IMG/VR virus record: IMGVR_UViG_3300044910_000972
Span: 1 to 21,950 of that record
Strand: one strand, 5' to 3'
DNA from: a virus
DNA length: 21,950 nt
The notes beneath the pieces were generated by a model. That model was not told the DNA's origin, made no database searches, and saw only the letters and a program-made list of their open reading frames with translations. A program made the translations under genes and the position numbers. Below are positions 1 to 8,800 of the stretch, in pieces (position 1 is the stretch's first letter; every line of letters begins with the position of its first letter).

Positions 1-162
1 AATATTATATTATCAAGATATCAATGTCAAAAACATAAATTAGAAAAATTATTAGGAACTAATAACTATAATCCTAATTTATCAGAAACAGACAATATGT
101 TAAACAATGGATATATCAAAATTAAAGATTGTGGTAATAAAGTTTTTATATTAAACCTATAA
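1..162 (+). CDS. C-terminal fragment of an unknown phage protein (5' end outside window)
   Basis: An open frame runs from base 1 to a TAA at 160-162 and encodes 53 residues ending in KIKDCGNKVFILNL. The fragment is rich in Asn, Lys and Leu like the rest of the genome. I recognise no domain in it. It is convergent with the major capsid gene, and a strong palindromic terminator starts within ten bases of its stop codon, which supports it being a real gene end. No function can be given. Confidence 0.6.
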   Translation, partial: NIILSRYQCQKHKLEKLLGTNNYNPNLSETDNMLNNGYIKIKDCGNKVFILNL

Positions 163-166
163 AAAG

Positions 167-193
167 AAAAGGGGAACACGTGTTCCCCTTTTT
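167..193. terminator. Bidirectional rho-independent terminator between the left-edge gene and gp23
   Basis: The 18-base perfect palindrome GGGGAACACGTGTTCCCC lies at 171-188. It is preceded by AAAA (167-170) and followed by TTTTT (189-193), so on either strand the transcript forms a GC-rich hairpin followed by a U run. It sits between two convergent genes, ending the plus-strand gene at 162 and the minus-strand gp23 gene at 215. It is the most GC-rich hairpin noticed in an otherwise very AT-rich window. Confidence 0.92.
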
Positions 194-214
194 CTCCTAC
201 AAATAATATTACTA

Positions 215-1417
215 TTAGATGAAACTTAATGTACCTGAAGGTATATTAATTCTTCCGTAATAATCGGCACTGTTACCGAGAGATGTAGCAGAAGAGGTAA
301 AAGTAGCTTTACCATATCTGGTCATCAAACTTAAGCCAGGCATGTAGGTATTTGGATCTGTTACAACATTGCTTGACATCAATGGGATGTAAGGGCAATA
401 GAAATATCCACAATCCATTTCGCCGTTGCCACCTTTGTAACCTAAGATGATTGGTTCTGCACCAGTGTCATGATAGATATAGGTGTAAACTTTGATAGTG
501 CCGTTTAGAGTACCAATTAGTTTAGTGTTGTTAGGACCTTCGAATGAACCGCTTACTGCAGGTGCGAAAACAGATTTGCTTGCAGATTGTAAAACAGATG
601 CAATCATTGGGGAAACAACAGCCCAGTTAGCTTGACCGCGACGAGTTTTACGAGCAATTTCATTCGCAACTTTATTGATTAGAACACCTAGAACAGCATG
701 TTTATCACCAACATAGTTAGGAATACCAGTGAAAGACGGTGAAGTCATGTCAAAAGTTTCAACAGTACCAGCTAATGCAGTTAAGTCAGCAATGATTTCG
801 TTATCAATCTCAGAAACGATTTCAGCAGAAAGAGCTGCTGTAATTTCAGCTTCAAGATCTAGACCATGTTGGCTAGATAAATCTTGCATAGCTTCAACAG
901 TCCATTTTGCTTGTAGTTTACGTGAAGCTGCAGTAACAGTTTGACGTAAAACTTCTAATTGCATTTTACGACCGCCGTATCCTTCGAAATCAGAAGTTAG
1001 AGCACCAGTACCTGTAGCAGTGTTAGTACCATCAACAGCACCAGAATACCAACGTTTGGTTTTGCTGTTGTTACCGAATACTTCATCACCAACTGCGATG
1101 TCTTCAGCGCCAGCACCAGTAGCAGGAACATCTACAGCTTCAGAAAATAAGAAGCGTAATGAGTATGCTAAGCCAACTGGACCAGACATTGGTTGAGTAC
1201 CAACTAATTCAGTAGCGATAGTACCAGGAATGATACGTCTAATCATTGGGAAGATGATTTTTTGGAATTGACCAATTGCGCCGGCAGCAGATGAATCAGC
1301 AGGAGCTGTTTCAGCTAAGTATTGTTTTTGGTTTTCCATTAGTGGAGCTAGAATAGCTTTCTTACGATCTGAAAGGCCTTCTAGCAACACTTCTTTAGTT
1401 TCTTGCCATTTTTCCAT
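215..1417 (-). CDS. 23: Major capsid protein, T4 gp23-like (short form)
   Basis: This protein forms the hexamers of the head shell (HK97 fold). Matches to T4 gp23 include the RRIIPGTIATELVGTQPMSGP segment (IRRxIPxxIA..xxGxQPM), AEIVSEIDNEII, EIARKTRRGQANW, and a C-terminal GYKGGNGEMDCGYFYCPY stretch followed by LMTRYGK. It is 400 residues against 521 in T4; by eye the loss falls in the N-terminal arm and in the insertion-domain region before residue 150. T4 gp23 is cut by gp21 after an (L/I)-x-E motif near residue 65. Here LAE (34-36) is the best candidate, with LLE (11-13) also available. The start is an ATG with AGGAG 9 bases upstream. It follows gp22 by 31 bases and ends at a strong terminator, with no gp24 paralogue next to it. 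Confidence 0.96.
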   Translation of the reverse strand: MEKWQETKEVLLEGLSDRKKAILAPLMENQKQYLAETAPADSSAAGAIGQFQKIIFPMIRRIIPGTIATELVGTQPMSGPVGLAYSLRFLFSEAVDVPATGAGAEDIAVGDEVFGNNSKTKRWYSGAVDGTNTATGTGALTSDFEGYGGRKMQLEVLRQTVTAASRKLQAKWTVEAMQDLSSQHGLDLEAEITAALSAEIVSEIDNEIIADLTALAGTVETFDMTSPSFTGIPNYVGDKHAVLGVLINKVANEIARKTRRGQANWAVVSPMIASVLQSASKSVFAPAVSGSFEGPNNTKLIGTLNGTIKVYTYIYHDTGAEPIILGYKGGNGEMDCGYFYCPYIPLMSSNVVTDPNTYMPGLSLMTRYGKATFTSSATSLGNSADYYGRINIPSGTLSFI

Positions 1418-1448
1418 TGTGAATTTCTCCTATATAATTAAAGATTTG

Positions 1449-2333
1449 TTAAGCTATACCAGCCAAACGTTTTAAAGTTGCTAAGTCTGAAGAATGTTTG
1501 CTTTCTGTAATAACTTCTGGTTCAACATCACCAGTTTTAACAGTAGTCATTTTAACATCTTCTTTTTTAGACTCAACTAATTTTTTTTCTTCTTGTTTAA
1601 CATCTTCTTTTAGAACACGATTGATGAAGTGATTATAAGCTTCATCTAATTTTTTGGTTTCAATGTTTTGTAAAACAAATTGCATTTGTTCACGTTTAGA
1701 ACCAGAAAGAGGTTTTAAAAGCTCTTCCATTTTTTGTTCTCTCAATAAAACTTCTTTTTCTTTTTCCATTTCTTGAAGACGTTTTTGAACATCTTGTAAT
1801 TTGGATTCAGTGATAGTTAGTTTAGATTGGATAGCATCTTCATCAACATAAGATTTTGCGTATTCATTTACAAAAGCTTCAAATAATTTACGACCAAATT
1901 CATTTTCACGAACTACTTGTAAATCTTCACGTAGTTCTTCTAATTCTTCAGTTAAACGTTGTTCAAAGAATGCGTCAATTTTATCAACTAAAATATCTAA
2001 TTCTTGGGTCATTTGCTCAGAAATTTTTTGTTTTTCTGAAACTAATTTACCAGCATATTCAGCTTCTAAATCTCTAAAGCTTTCAATGTCAGAACGTAGT
2101 TCATTAAATTCAGTTTCTAATTGCTCAGATACAAAAGCATCTAATTTTGTTACTAGAGCTTCTCTTTCTTTAACCCATTGATCAGCCAATTCTGCGCGAA
2201 CTTCTAACATAGCTTCTTCACGAAGTTCAGCAGTCTTAGCTTTTACAGCTTCTTGCCATGCTTCAGTCAAATCTTGTTTAGTATCTTCGCTTAGAATTTC
2301 GGCTTCAAGAAGTTTTTTTAATATTTCTTCCAT
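1449..2333 (-). CDS. 22: Prohead scaffold (core) protein, T4 gp22-like
   Basis: This is the main internal scaffold on which the gp23 shell assembles; in T4 it is later digested by gp21. The 294-residue protein (269 in T4) is almost entirely Glu/Lys/Leu-rich helix with long coiled-coil potential, lies directly upstream of gp23, and has no recognisable globular domain, all as expected for gp22. Potential (L/I)-x-E cleavage sites include LLE|A at 8-10. The extreme C-terminus reads LATLKRLAGIA, resembling the N-terminus of the 109-residue protein encoded at 3090-3419. GGAGG lies 4 bases before the ATG, and a late-type box GATAAATA lies about 65 bases upstream. Assignment rests on position and composition because scaffold sequences diverge fast. 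Confidence 0.85.
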   Translation of the reverse strand: MEEILKKLLEAEILSEDTKQDLTEAWQEAVKAKTAELREEAMLEVRAELADQWVKEREALVTKLDAFVSEQLETEFNELRSDIESFRDLEAEYAGKLVSEKQKISEQMTQELDILVDKIDAFFEQRLTEELEELREDLQVVRENEFGRKLFEAFVNEYAKSYVDEDAIQSKLTITESKLQDVQKRLQEMEKEKEVLLREQKMEELLKPLSGSKREQMQFVLQNIETKKLDEAYNHFINRVLKEDVKQEEKKLVESKKEDVKMTTVKTGDVEPEVITESKHSSDLATLKRLAGIA

Positions 2334-2397
2334 GTTTCCTCCATTTCATATATTACACAAACTATTAACAATTATACATTTGCATAACTGTATTTTT

Positions 2398-2405
2398 TAT
2401 TTATC
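2398..2405 (-). promoter_or_regulatory. Late promoter box (GATAAATA) before gp22
   Basis: On the minus strand this reads GATAAATA, seven of eight bases of the T4 late box TATAAATA recognised by gp55. It lies in the 95-base gap between the small core gene and gp22, so a transcript would carry gp22 and gp23. AT-rich sequence gives chance matches, so confidence is moderate. Confidence 0.55.
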
Positions 2406-2428
2406 AAAAAACTTCAAAAACAGTGTTT

Positions 2429-2602
2429 TTATTCATTTTCTTCATTAGTTTCTTCTTCATCTACAACAGTTTTTTGTTCTTTAAATCCAGAAACTTCTTG
2501 CATTTTATCAGACATATAACTATGAAAATCTAATTGCGCAGCTTCTTGATTATCTCCAATAAAATTTTGCAGCATTGATTTTAATTTATCTTTATTATCC
2601 AT
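2429..2602 (-). CDS. Small acidic prohead core protein, gp67-like
   Basis: This 57-residue gene begins MDNKDKLKSMLQNFIGDNQE and ends in a run dominated by Glu and Asn. The central stretch FHSYMSDKMQEVSG resembles the 'F..xMxxKI' helix I associate with small prohead core proteins next to gp21/gp22 in T4-like phages; the acidic tail recalls T4 gp67 (80 residues). The start is well supported: AGGAG precedes the ATG with about 6 bases between, and an exact TATAAATA late box lies some 33 bases upstream. It sits directly before gp22. The coding call is secure; equating it with gp67 is inference from position, size and charge. Confidence 0.78.
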   Translation of the reverse strand: MDNKDKLKSMLQNFIGDNQEAAQLDFHSYMSDKMQEVSGFKEQKTVVDEEETNEENE

Positions 2603-2634
2603 TATTATCTCCTATAGTATATTGAGGATAATAT

Positions 2635-2642
2635 TATTTATA
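2635..2642 (-). promoter_or_regulatory. Late promoter box, exact TATAAATA, before the small core protein
   Basis: The minus strand carries an exact TATAAATA, the T4 late consensus, in the 52-base gap between the 142-residue gene and the 57-residue core gene. It is oriented to transcribe the core protein, gp22 and gp23. Confidence 0.75.
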
Positions 2643-2654
2643 ATAATAAAAACA

Positions 2655-3083
2655 TCACTTTTTCTTAGTTAAATATAATTTCTTAATTAAATCATAATGC
2701 CAAGATAATGATTTTTTACATTTAGATAATAATGAATTAGTATCCTTTAAATCTTTAATCATTCTTATAAATTTCTTTTCTTCTGCAAATTCTGGATTAT
2801 TAGTTATTGCTCTATCTAAACTTTTTTCTACAATAGTTAATACTTTACCATCTGCAGTAAATTGATTTAAAATATTAATTAAGGTTCCCATATCTTCAAT
2901 ATAATATTCTAAAATATCGTTAGCTTCTTCATCAGATAAATTTTCAAAATCTTCAATATTATCAAATTTTGCGCGATGGAAAATCTTTTTAACATAATCA
3001 ATATCCGAAGGATTATCTTTTTTATAATCCTTTGATAATCGAGCAACAGAACCTGCTTCACATAATAATTCTTTTACTAACAT
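2655..3083 (-). CDS. Unknown core/internal head protein candidate (142 aa) with capsid-targeting-like N-terminus
   Basis: This 142-residue protein is lysine-rich and helical, and I recognise no domain. Its N-terminus MLVKELLCEAGSV fits the T4 capsid-targeting pattern: a short hydrophobic/charged helix ending in (L/I)-x-E followed by a small residue (L7-C8-E9|A10), which gp21 would cleave. Its place among protease, small core and scaffold genes also suggests a head-interior protein. T4 gp68 is similar in size and position, but I cannot show homology. The start has only a weak ribosome site; it lies 6 bases after the TAG of the upstream gene, so translation is probably coupled. Confidence 0.75.
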   Translation of the reverse strand: MLVKELLCEAGSVARLSKDYKKDNPSDIDYVKKIFHRAKFDNIEDFENLSDEEANDILEYYIEDMGTLINILNQFTADGKVLTIVEKSLDRAITNNPEFAEEKKFIRMIKDLKDTNSLLSKCKKSLSWHYDLIKKLYLTKKK

Positions 3084-3089
3084 AAATAA

Positions 3090-3419
3090 CTACTCTGTTA
3101 AACTTGCTTTAGTTTTTTCTGCAAATAGCTGTACATCATCAGTAAATTTTTTATAATCTTTTATTAATTGTTCTGCTAACTCAACCAAATTTTGATCATT
3201 AAATTCTGATACTAATTCTTGAGCTTCATGAACTGCAACTTTAACTTCAGATAAATGTGAATACATATCATGAATAAATGACTCAAAATGTTTTTTAGAT
3301 ACTTGAAGTTCAACATTATTTGCTGAACTTGACGGCTCTGAATAATTATCATAATTTGCATCATCAACAATACTTTCACATACAATACCTGACAACTCTC
3401 TCAATCTTTTTAATTCCAT
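3090..3419 (-). CDS. Unknown small helical head-region protein (109 aa)
   Basis: This 109-residue, acidic, probably all-helical protein lies between the protease and the 142-residue gene. No domain is recognised. It opens with MELKRLRELSGIVCES; the LKRLRELSGI part closely resembles the last residues of the scaffold gp22 (LKRLAGI). L6-R7-E8 could also be a gp21 cleavage site. The middle (about residues 20-40) is Ser/Asn-rich and looks flexible, followed by two long helices. The ribosome site GGGAG lies about 7 bases before the ATG. Location and the shared motif suggest a core or shell-associated protein. Confidence 0.72.
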   Translation of the reverse strand: MELKRLRELSGIVCESIVDDANYDNYSEPSSSANNVELQVSKKHFESFIHDMYSHLSEVKVAVHEAQELVSEFNDQNLVELAEQLIKDYKKFTDDVQLFAEKTKASLTE

Positions 3420-3430
3420 TTTATTCTCCC

Positions 3431-4060
3431 TTATTTCCCAACAACTAAACTATGCAAAAATTTCTTCATCTCTTTACGTAAATACTTTTGAGCAGTAGCA
3501 TCATGCACCATAGCCTCTGCCAAAGTTACAATTTTTTGATTTTCTATTGACTCTCTAACTAAATTAGGATAACAACCTGGTCCAGATGGTTGGGATACTA
3601 TATCAACTGTAGTAAAAGAAAACCCACTAACAACTCCATCATTACCAACAGAACCAGCTCCTCTTGAAGAAACTCCCAATTTTACGCCGCCTTCTAATAA
3701 GCTTTTAGCAATGTTTCCAGACGGTGTATTGAGTAATTTCATTTTGCCAACAACAGTATTTGCATCCATTCTCATTTCAGTAATACAATGAGAAACATTA
3801 GCTAAATTGATTGACAGATTGTCTGGATGGGCCAGTTCTCCCATGATAGGACCTTCTGTTAAAATCTTATTAGTTGCTTTTTCTACAACTTGTTGCATTT
3901 CATCTAATCGATATCTTCTACCATTGCCATTTTTTTCTTCAGCAACCATTAGACGGCCTGCTAGATAATAGCTTTTATCTAGACCTTCACCTAAAATGCT
4001 TTCTACTAAATTTGCTTGATCATATGTTAAATGTTCTGTTAAAACTATTTGCTGTGTCAT
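3431..4060 (-). CDS. 21: Prohead maturation serine protease, T4 gp21-like
   Basis: This protease digests the prohead core and trims capsid proteins at (L/I)-x-E sites before DNA packaging. The 209-residue length nearly equals T4 gp21 (212). The fold's landmarks are visible: GRxxVAEEKNGNGRRY near the N-terminus, GELAHP with the catalytic His at 78, and GVSSRG with the catalytic Ser at 131 or 132; in T4 His85 and Ser140 play these roles. Candidate self-cleavage sites are LTE (7-9) and LGE (23-25) near the N-terminus and LAE near the C-terminus, consistent with autoprocessing. AAAGGAG lies about 7 bases before the ATG and an exact late box lies about 70 bases upstream. Confidence 0.95.
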   Translation of the reverse strand: MTQQIVLTEHLTYDQANLVESILGEGLDKSYYLAGRLMVAEEKNGNGRRYRLDEMQQVVEKATNKILTEGPIMGELAHPDNLSINLANVSHCITEMRMDANTVVGKMKLLNTPSGNIAKSLLEGGVKLGVSSRGAGSVGNDGVVSGFSFTTVDIVSQPSGPGCYPNLVRESIENQKIVTLAEAMVHDATAQKYLRKEMKKFLHSLVVGK

Positions 4061-4128
4061 TTATTATCTCCTTTTTATTTTTTAATAACTTTAATATTAA
4101 ATATTAAGTTATTTAATTTGAGTTATAG

Positions 4129-4136
4129 TATTTATA
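4129..4136 (-). promoter_or_regulatory. Late promoter box, exact TATAAATA, before gp21
   Basis: An exact TATAAATA on the minus strand lies in the 76-base gap between the end of the portal gene (4137) and the start of the protease gene (4060). It is oriented to drive gp21 and the downstream core genes. Confidence 0.72.
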
Positions 4137-5813
4137 TTAAATACCTCCCAGATCAGGCATTCCTCCTTCATCTCCACCACCTAAACCTCCGCCTAAATCA
4201 TCTCCCATTCCGCTGCCTAATCCACCCATATCGTCTTCTGGTGGAGCTCCTCCTTCATCTCCACCACCTTCAGGAGCTTTTCCTTTCTTAGAAGTTTCTT
4301 CTATTTTAGGTTTTACTGCAATTGCTTTACGAGCTTCCATTTGAATTGGGTCATAAATTTGACGTAAGTCGTTCAAATTTGCATTTTCATCTATACCTAA
4401 TTCGTCTTTTAGCATAATTTCATTCATTTGTAATTCATCAACAGTTAATCCCAAATATCTTTGAAGTTTAAATCTTGATGATAGCATTTTTTCATCTGAA
4501 ATTGATTTGTATGCATTAATCATTTCAGCATCTAGAGCTGCTTGTTTGTATAATGCAAAGTTCTGTGGAGAAGGAAGTCTTAGTAAGAATAGATGAGGAT
4601 TTATATTAACGCTAATATTTTTAAGATATGTCATGAATTCACTATGTAAAACTTGTTCCATTTTACCTTGTATACGTTCAATAAAATGACAAAATCTTAA
4701 TTCTTCAATGTAAGCAATACCAACTTTCCCATCATTAAATTGTGAACCTTGAGCATCAGGTCCAGCAAGATAAGAAGTTGGAACACGAAGTCCTTTAAAT
4801 AATTTATCTCTAAAATATTTTAATTCTGCAAGTTCTCCAAGATTTTCGCCGCCAGGTAATGTTTCAACTCGAGTTCCTCTTCCTGATGCAGTTGACGCTA
4901 AGAATATGTCCTCAGAAATTGAATGTGGATCATAAGTTCCATCAACAACTCCGCCACCAGGTCCTTGAGTATTTGGCATTCTTTTTTGTCTTAGTTCATT
5001 CTTAACACTTTCAAGATATTGTTTAACTCTTTGCGCTGGCATATTACCAACATCAATATAAAAAATTCTTCTTTCAGGAGCTCTGACTAATCTGTAAATA
5101 ACAACTGAGTCTTCTAAAGCAGTTAATTGTTTAAATGTTCTATAGATAGGTTGTAAAAGTGATTCGCCAAATGGCATACTATCACCCATATCATCAGAAA
5201 GCGTAAAATGAACAATAGCTTCTGCAGGAATAACATCAACTTGAGCAGATTTTGCTCCAAAACCTGCTGACATTGCTCCTGAACCTCGAAGATGGTAAGC
5301 AACTTTATTTCCTTTTTCATCAATTTCAATACCAATAACTTTAGATGGGTCTATGTATTCCCAGCGATTAGTATCTCTCGATTTTTTAAAGAAGCAATCA
5401 CCATATTTAACAAGACATCTAGCAATTCTAAAAATTCTATTATTAAGATCTTGAGTTTTTGACCATTGACGAAGAGCAGCTCTAACAGTAACAATAACAC
5501 TGTCAGCAACATCTTCATTATCTTCAGATTGGTATTCAATTTCAAATGGAAGATTAGTTTTAATATCATCATTAGAAACTTCTTCGGCAATAATATCTAG
5601 AGCTCGAGCAATATCAACATCACAGTCCATTGTATCATATTGACTATAACGTTGAAGACGACTGCCTGCACCTTTCATTACCTGTGAATACCAAGCAACA
5701 TTTGCAACAGCTCCACCAGCATTTGCATTGTAGCTATCAGTTGCTAATTTGGTATAATCAGTTGCTGTTTGTCTAGGTGTGACAATTTTAAAGTATGAAG
5801 TCCATACTGCCAT
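4137..5813 (-). CDS. 20: Portal protein, T4 gp20-like
   Basis: The portal forms the dodecameric ring at the head vertex through which DNA is packaged and to which the tail is joined. Family-typical features in order are a DIARALDIIAEEVSND helix near residue 70, a KYGDCFFKK segment near 140, IYRLVRAPERRIFYIDVGNMP near 240, and YLAGPDAQGSQFNDGKVGIAY with adjoining EELRFCHFIERIQGKMEQVL around 340-390. Length is 558 against 524 in T4. The C-terminal 50 residues are unusual: dominated by Gly, Asp, Glu and Met and probably disordered. GGAG lies 8 bases before the ATG, only a few bases after the tape-measure gene's stop. Confidence 0.96.
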   Translation of the reverse strand: MAVWTSYFKIVTPRQTATDYTKLATDSYNANAGGAVANVAWYSQVMKGAGSRLQRYSQYDTMDCDVDIARALDIIAEEVSNDDIKTNLPFEIEYQSEDNEDVADSVIVTVRAALRQWSKTQDLNNRIFRIARCLVKYGDCFFKKSRDTNRWEYIDPSKVIGIEIDEKGNKVAYHLRGSGAMSAGFGAKSAQVDVIPAEAIVHFTLSDDMGDSMPFGESLLQPIYRTFKQLTALEDSVVIYRLVRAPERRIFYIDVGNMPAQRVKQYLESVKNELRQKRMPNTQGPGGGVVDGTYDPHSISEDIFLASTASGRGTRVETLPGGENLGELAELKYFRDKLFKGLRVPTSYLAGPDAQGSQFNDGKVGIAYIEELRFCHFIERIQGKMEQVLHSEFMTYLKNISVNINPHLFLLRLPSPQNFALYKQAALDAEMINAYKSISDEKMLSSRFKLQRYLGLTVDELQMNEIMLKDELGIDENANLNDLRQIYDPIQMEARKAIAVKPKIEETSKKGKAPEGGGDEGGAPPEDDMGGLGSGMGDDLGGGLGGGDEGGMPDLGGI

Positions 5814-5828
5814 TTTTAATTCTCCTTC

Positions 5829-8800
5829 TTATCGACTGGTTAGGAAATTGATGTATGAATTTTCAGTTTTTATTCCAAATCCATTTAAATTTCCTGTCAT
5901 TTTTGAACGCATATATTCATCAGCTTCTTTATTTGTTTTTACTAAAGCTGAGAGTAATTCCACCTGTAATTTGTTTATATTATTGGTTTCAGTATTTATA
6001 TCCTTCAATTCTGTTAAATATGTTCCCATATCTTTTAAATATTCAGCTTCAGTTTTAGGTGTTTTAACATCTACTGAAGAGGTTTTTTGTTCTTCTTTAG
6101 CTCGCGACTTATCTTGTTGCGTTTCAGTATGAGGATTGACTACTGAATTCTGTTTAGCAACAGGTTCAGCAGAAGCTAATCCTGCCATTTCACTTATAAT
6201 TCCTGCTGCTGAATGAGAAGACAAATCTCCAAAAGCTGATATGCTATTAGTCGCAATATTTCTAGCTTGTTCTGCGGTTTTACCTTCAGCAATAAGAGAT
6301 TGAACTTTGTCAGAAACACTTTCAGTAGTTCCAACAATAGCATCACCAACTTTTCCAGGAACTTCTCCAACTTCTTTCCAAAATACATCCCAATCATTTT
6401 TCCAAGTTAATTCTCGCTGTTCTCCTCGTTTTTTAGCTTGAACATCATCCCAAGCATCTTTCATTAAACCACCACCTTCATACATTCCATAAGCTGCAGT
6501 ACCTATACCAGAAGCCCTTGCACCAATAGAAGCTGCACTTCCTATAAATCTACCAGCTGCTCCTATTCCCTTACCCATCATTGATTTAGCAGCTGCCCAT
6601 CTTCCTGTTTTCTTCGCAACTTGATCTCCGATTTTGTCAGAAGCTAAATCCTCAGCAACATCACCCAATGTATTTGCAATATTTCCCATTTCATTACAAC
6701 AACCAGAAGAACCTGTAACTGAACTTGCCATTGCTGATAATGCTCCACCTTTACCACCTCTTTTACCTTTTTTACCACCTTGTTTTTTTCTATTTCTTCT
6801 TCCTGAAGGACCGCCTTCCATAGTATCGCCAACTGATTGAGAAGAAGTTCTTACAGCATTTTCAACATTATTAACCGATGATACAACTTTTCCAGTTTCA
6901 ACAGCTTCTGCTTGAATTTGTTTTGAACCTGATGATTTAATAGCAGATGATATTTTACTAGCTGAACTTCCAATAGCTGTGACAACCAATCCAGAAATTA
7001 GAGCTCCAATACCTAAAATTGCCTTAACAACAGGGTCATTTAATCCAGTCATTATTTGAGCAATCTTTTTATTACCTTCAGCCATTACTTCAGGTATTTT
7101 ACTAAGTTGAGCTAATTCTTTAGCTCTATCTTCTGAAATTTTACCTTGTCCTTCTTCAGTTAAACTTGCTTCTCTACCAGCTTGCATAATTGATTTAAAA
7201 GGATCTGTCATTTCACCAATAACTTCTCCCAATTTTTCACCAGTAAAATCACCAAAAGCTGACATATCAATATGTTTTTGTAGTTCTTGAAGAGTCGCAG
7301 CTTGTTGCAATTTTTGTTGTTCTGAAGCTCTTGCTCCCATTAAGTGAGTATTGGCTGCCTGATCAGCACCTGCAATACCATACATCATTAGAGCTTGTTT
7401 TAACTTAGCAGCTTGACTAAATCTATCTGTTACTTTTTGTTTTCCTAATTCTTGCATAGCGACCATTGCTTTTTGTGCAGTTTGGGCTGACATACCCAAA
7501 TTAACAAATCGTTGTCTTAATTCCATCATATCCTTCATTTTATTCATTCGATCAACTTGATTTAATCCATTTAAAGTTGATTGAATATCATTATTGCCTA
7601 TCATTTCAGCAGTGAAAGATTTAAATTCTTCTATTGATGTTCCAGTTGTTGCTCGTAATTTACCAAATGCAGCAGTTTGCATTTGTATTGATTTTGTTAA
7701 TGTATCATTATCTCGAATGTTAATACCTGATAATGCTGCATTTTTTGTAAAATCTGCGGTAGCTTCTGCAGCTTCTAATTGATTTAATCCGTAAATTCTT
7801 AATTCTTTACCAGCACTTTCTAAAGTATTTTTAAATTTTTCGCCGCCAATAGAATTTAATACTCTAGTATTTTGTTGAAATATTTTTACAGCCTCTTCAA
7901 AAGATATACCTAATTCAACTTGAGCCCATTTAATATTATCCCATTGAGCATACATACCACTTTCACCAATTAAGGTCATTTGCTGCCATGCACCTTTAAT
8001 ACCATGGGCTAATAATCCCATTGCTGCGGTCAAAGCAGCCATTGGTCCTATACCAATACCTAAAGCTTTACCAAATACCCCTAATTTCTCTTTAACTTCC
8101 ATCATTGCTTTTATTTTAGCATATTCTTGGAATGTAGATTTTGAAATTGCTTTTACTTCAGCTTCAACACCTTTAATATGTTTTCTAATTGTGTCATCAT
8201 CAGCTTCCAACAATTTACTACTTTCAGCAAGTTTATACATTGCTCTTTCTTGTTGAGATAGTGAAGCTTCACCACTTTCAGCAACTTTTTTAGATAATTC
8301 TTTAAATACAGCGCTTAAAGAACCACCATTATCTTCCATAGCTTTCTTAAACGTAGAGGCTGCAACAGAAGCATCTCGTTGGGCATTATCTAAATCATTA
8401 ATAGTTGTTAATGCACCATCAAAATGTTTATTTAAAAATTTTAAATTTTTCGCTGAATTCATAATTTTATCAGAAAATTCATCGAATTTATCATTTTGTA
8501 ATCTATTATCTAATAAACTTGACAATACTCCAGATTGTTTTTTCAAACCAACATTTGCTTTTTTATATATTTTTAAAAATTGTTCTGCAGCATCTCCTGA
8601 TTGATAAACAGAAGATTGTAATGTCCTAAAAGCACCATCTAGCTTACCAACTGTAGATTTTATGGTTTTTGCTTGATCATCTAAAGCTTCATTAGATTTT
8701 GATAAAAGAGAATGTTCTCTTTTTCTTAAATCATTCAACATTTTCTGTAATTTCGGGTCATTACCTGAACCTCCCGAAGCTTTCAAAATACCTTCCATCA

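Noticed and set aside
729-944. Plus-strand ORF of 71 codons inside gp23
   Set aside because: It lies wholly antisense to a clear major capsid gene, with no ribosome site or recognisable protein; a shadow frame.
1856-2077. Plus-strand ORF antisense to gp22
   Set aside because: Leu/Gln-rich product arises from reading the scaffold's Glu/Lys-rich codons backwards; no ribosome site.
3081-3088. CATAAATA on the plus strand, a late-box lookalike
   Set aside because: It points antisense into minus-strand head genes and overlaps the start codon of the 142-residue gene; a chance match in AT-rich DNA.
5779-6132. 117-codon plus-strand ORF opposite the gp20/tape-measure junction
   Set aside because: It covers the end of one good gene and the start of another on the opposite strand and has no promoter or ribosome site.
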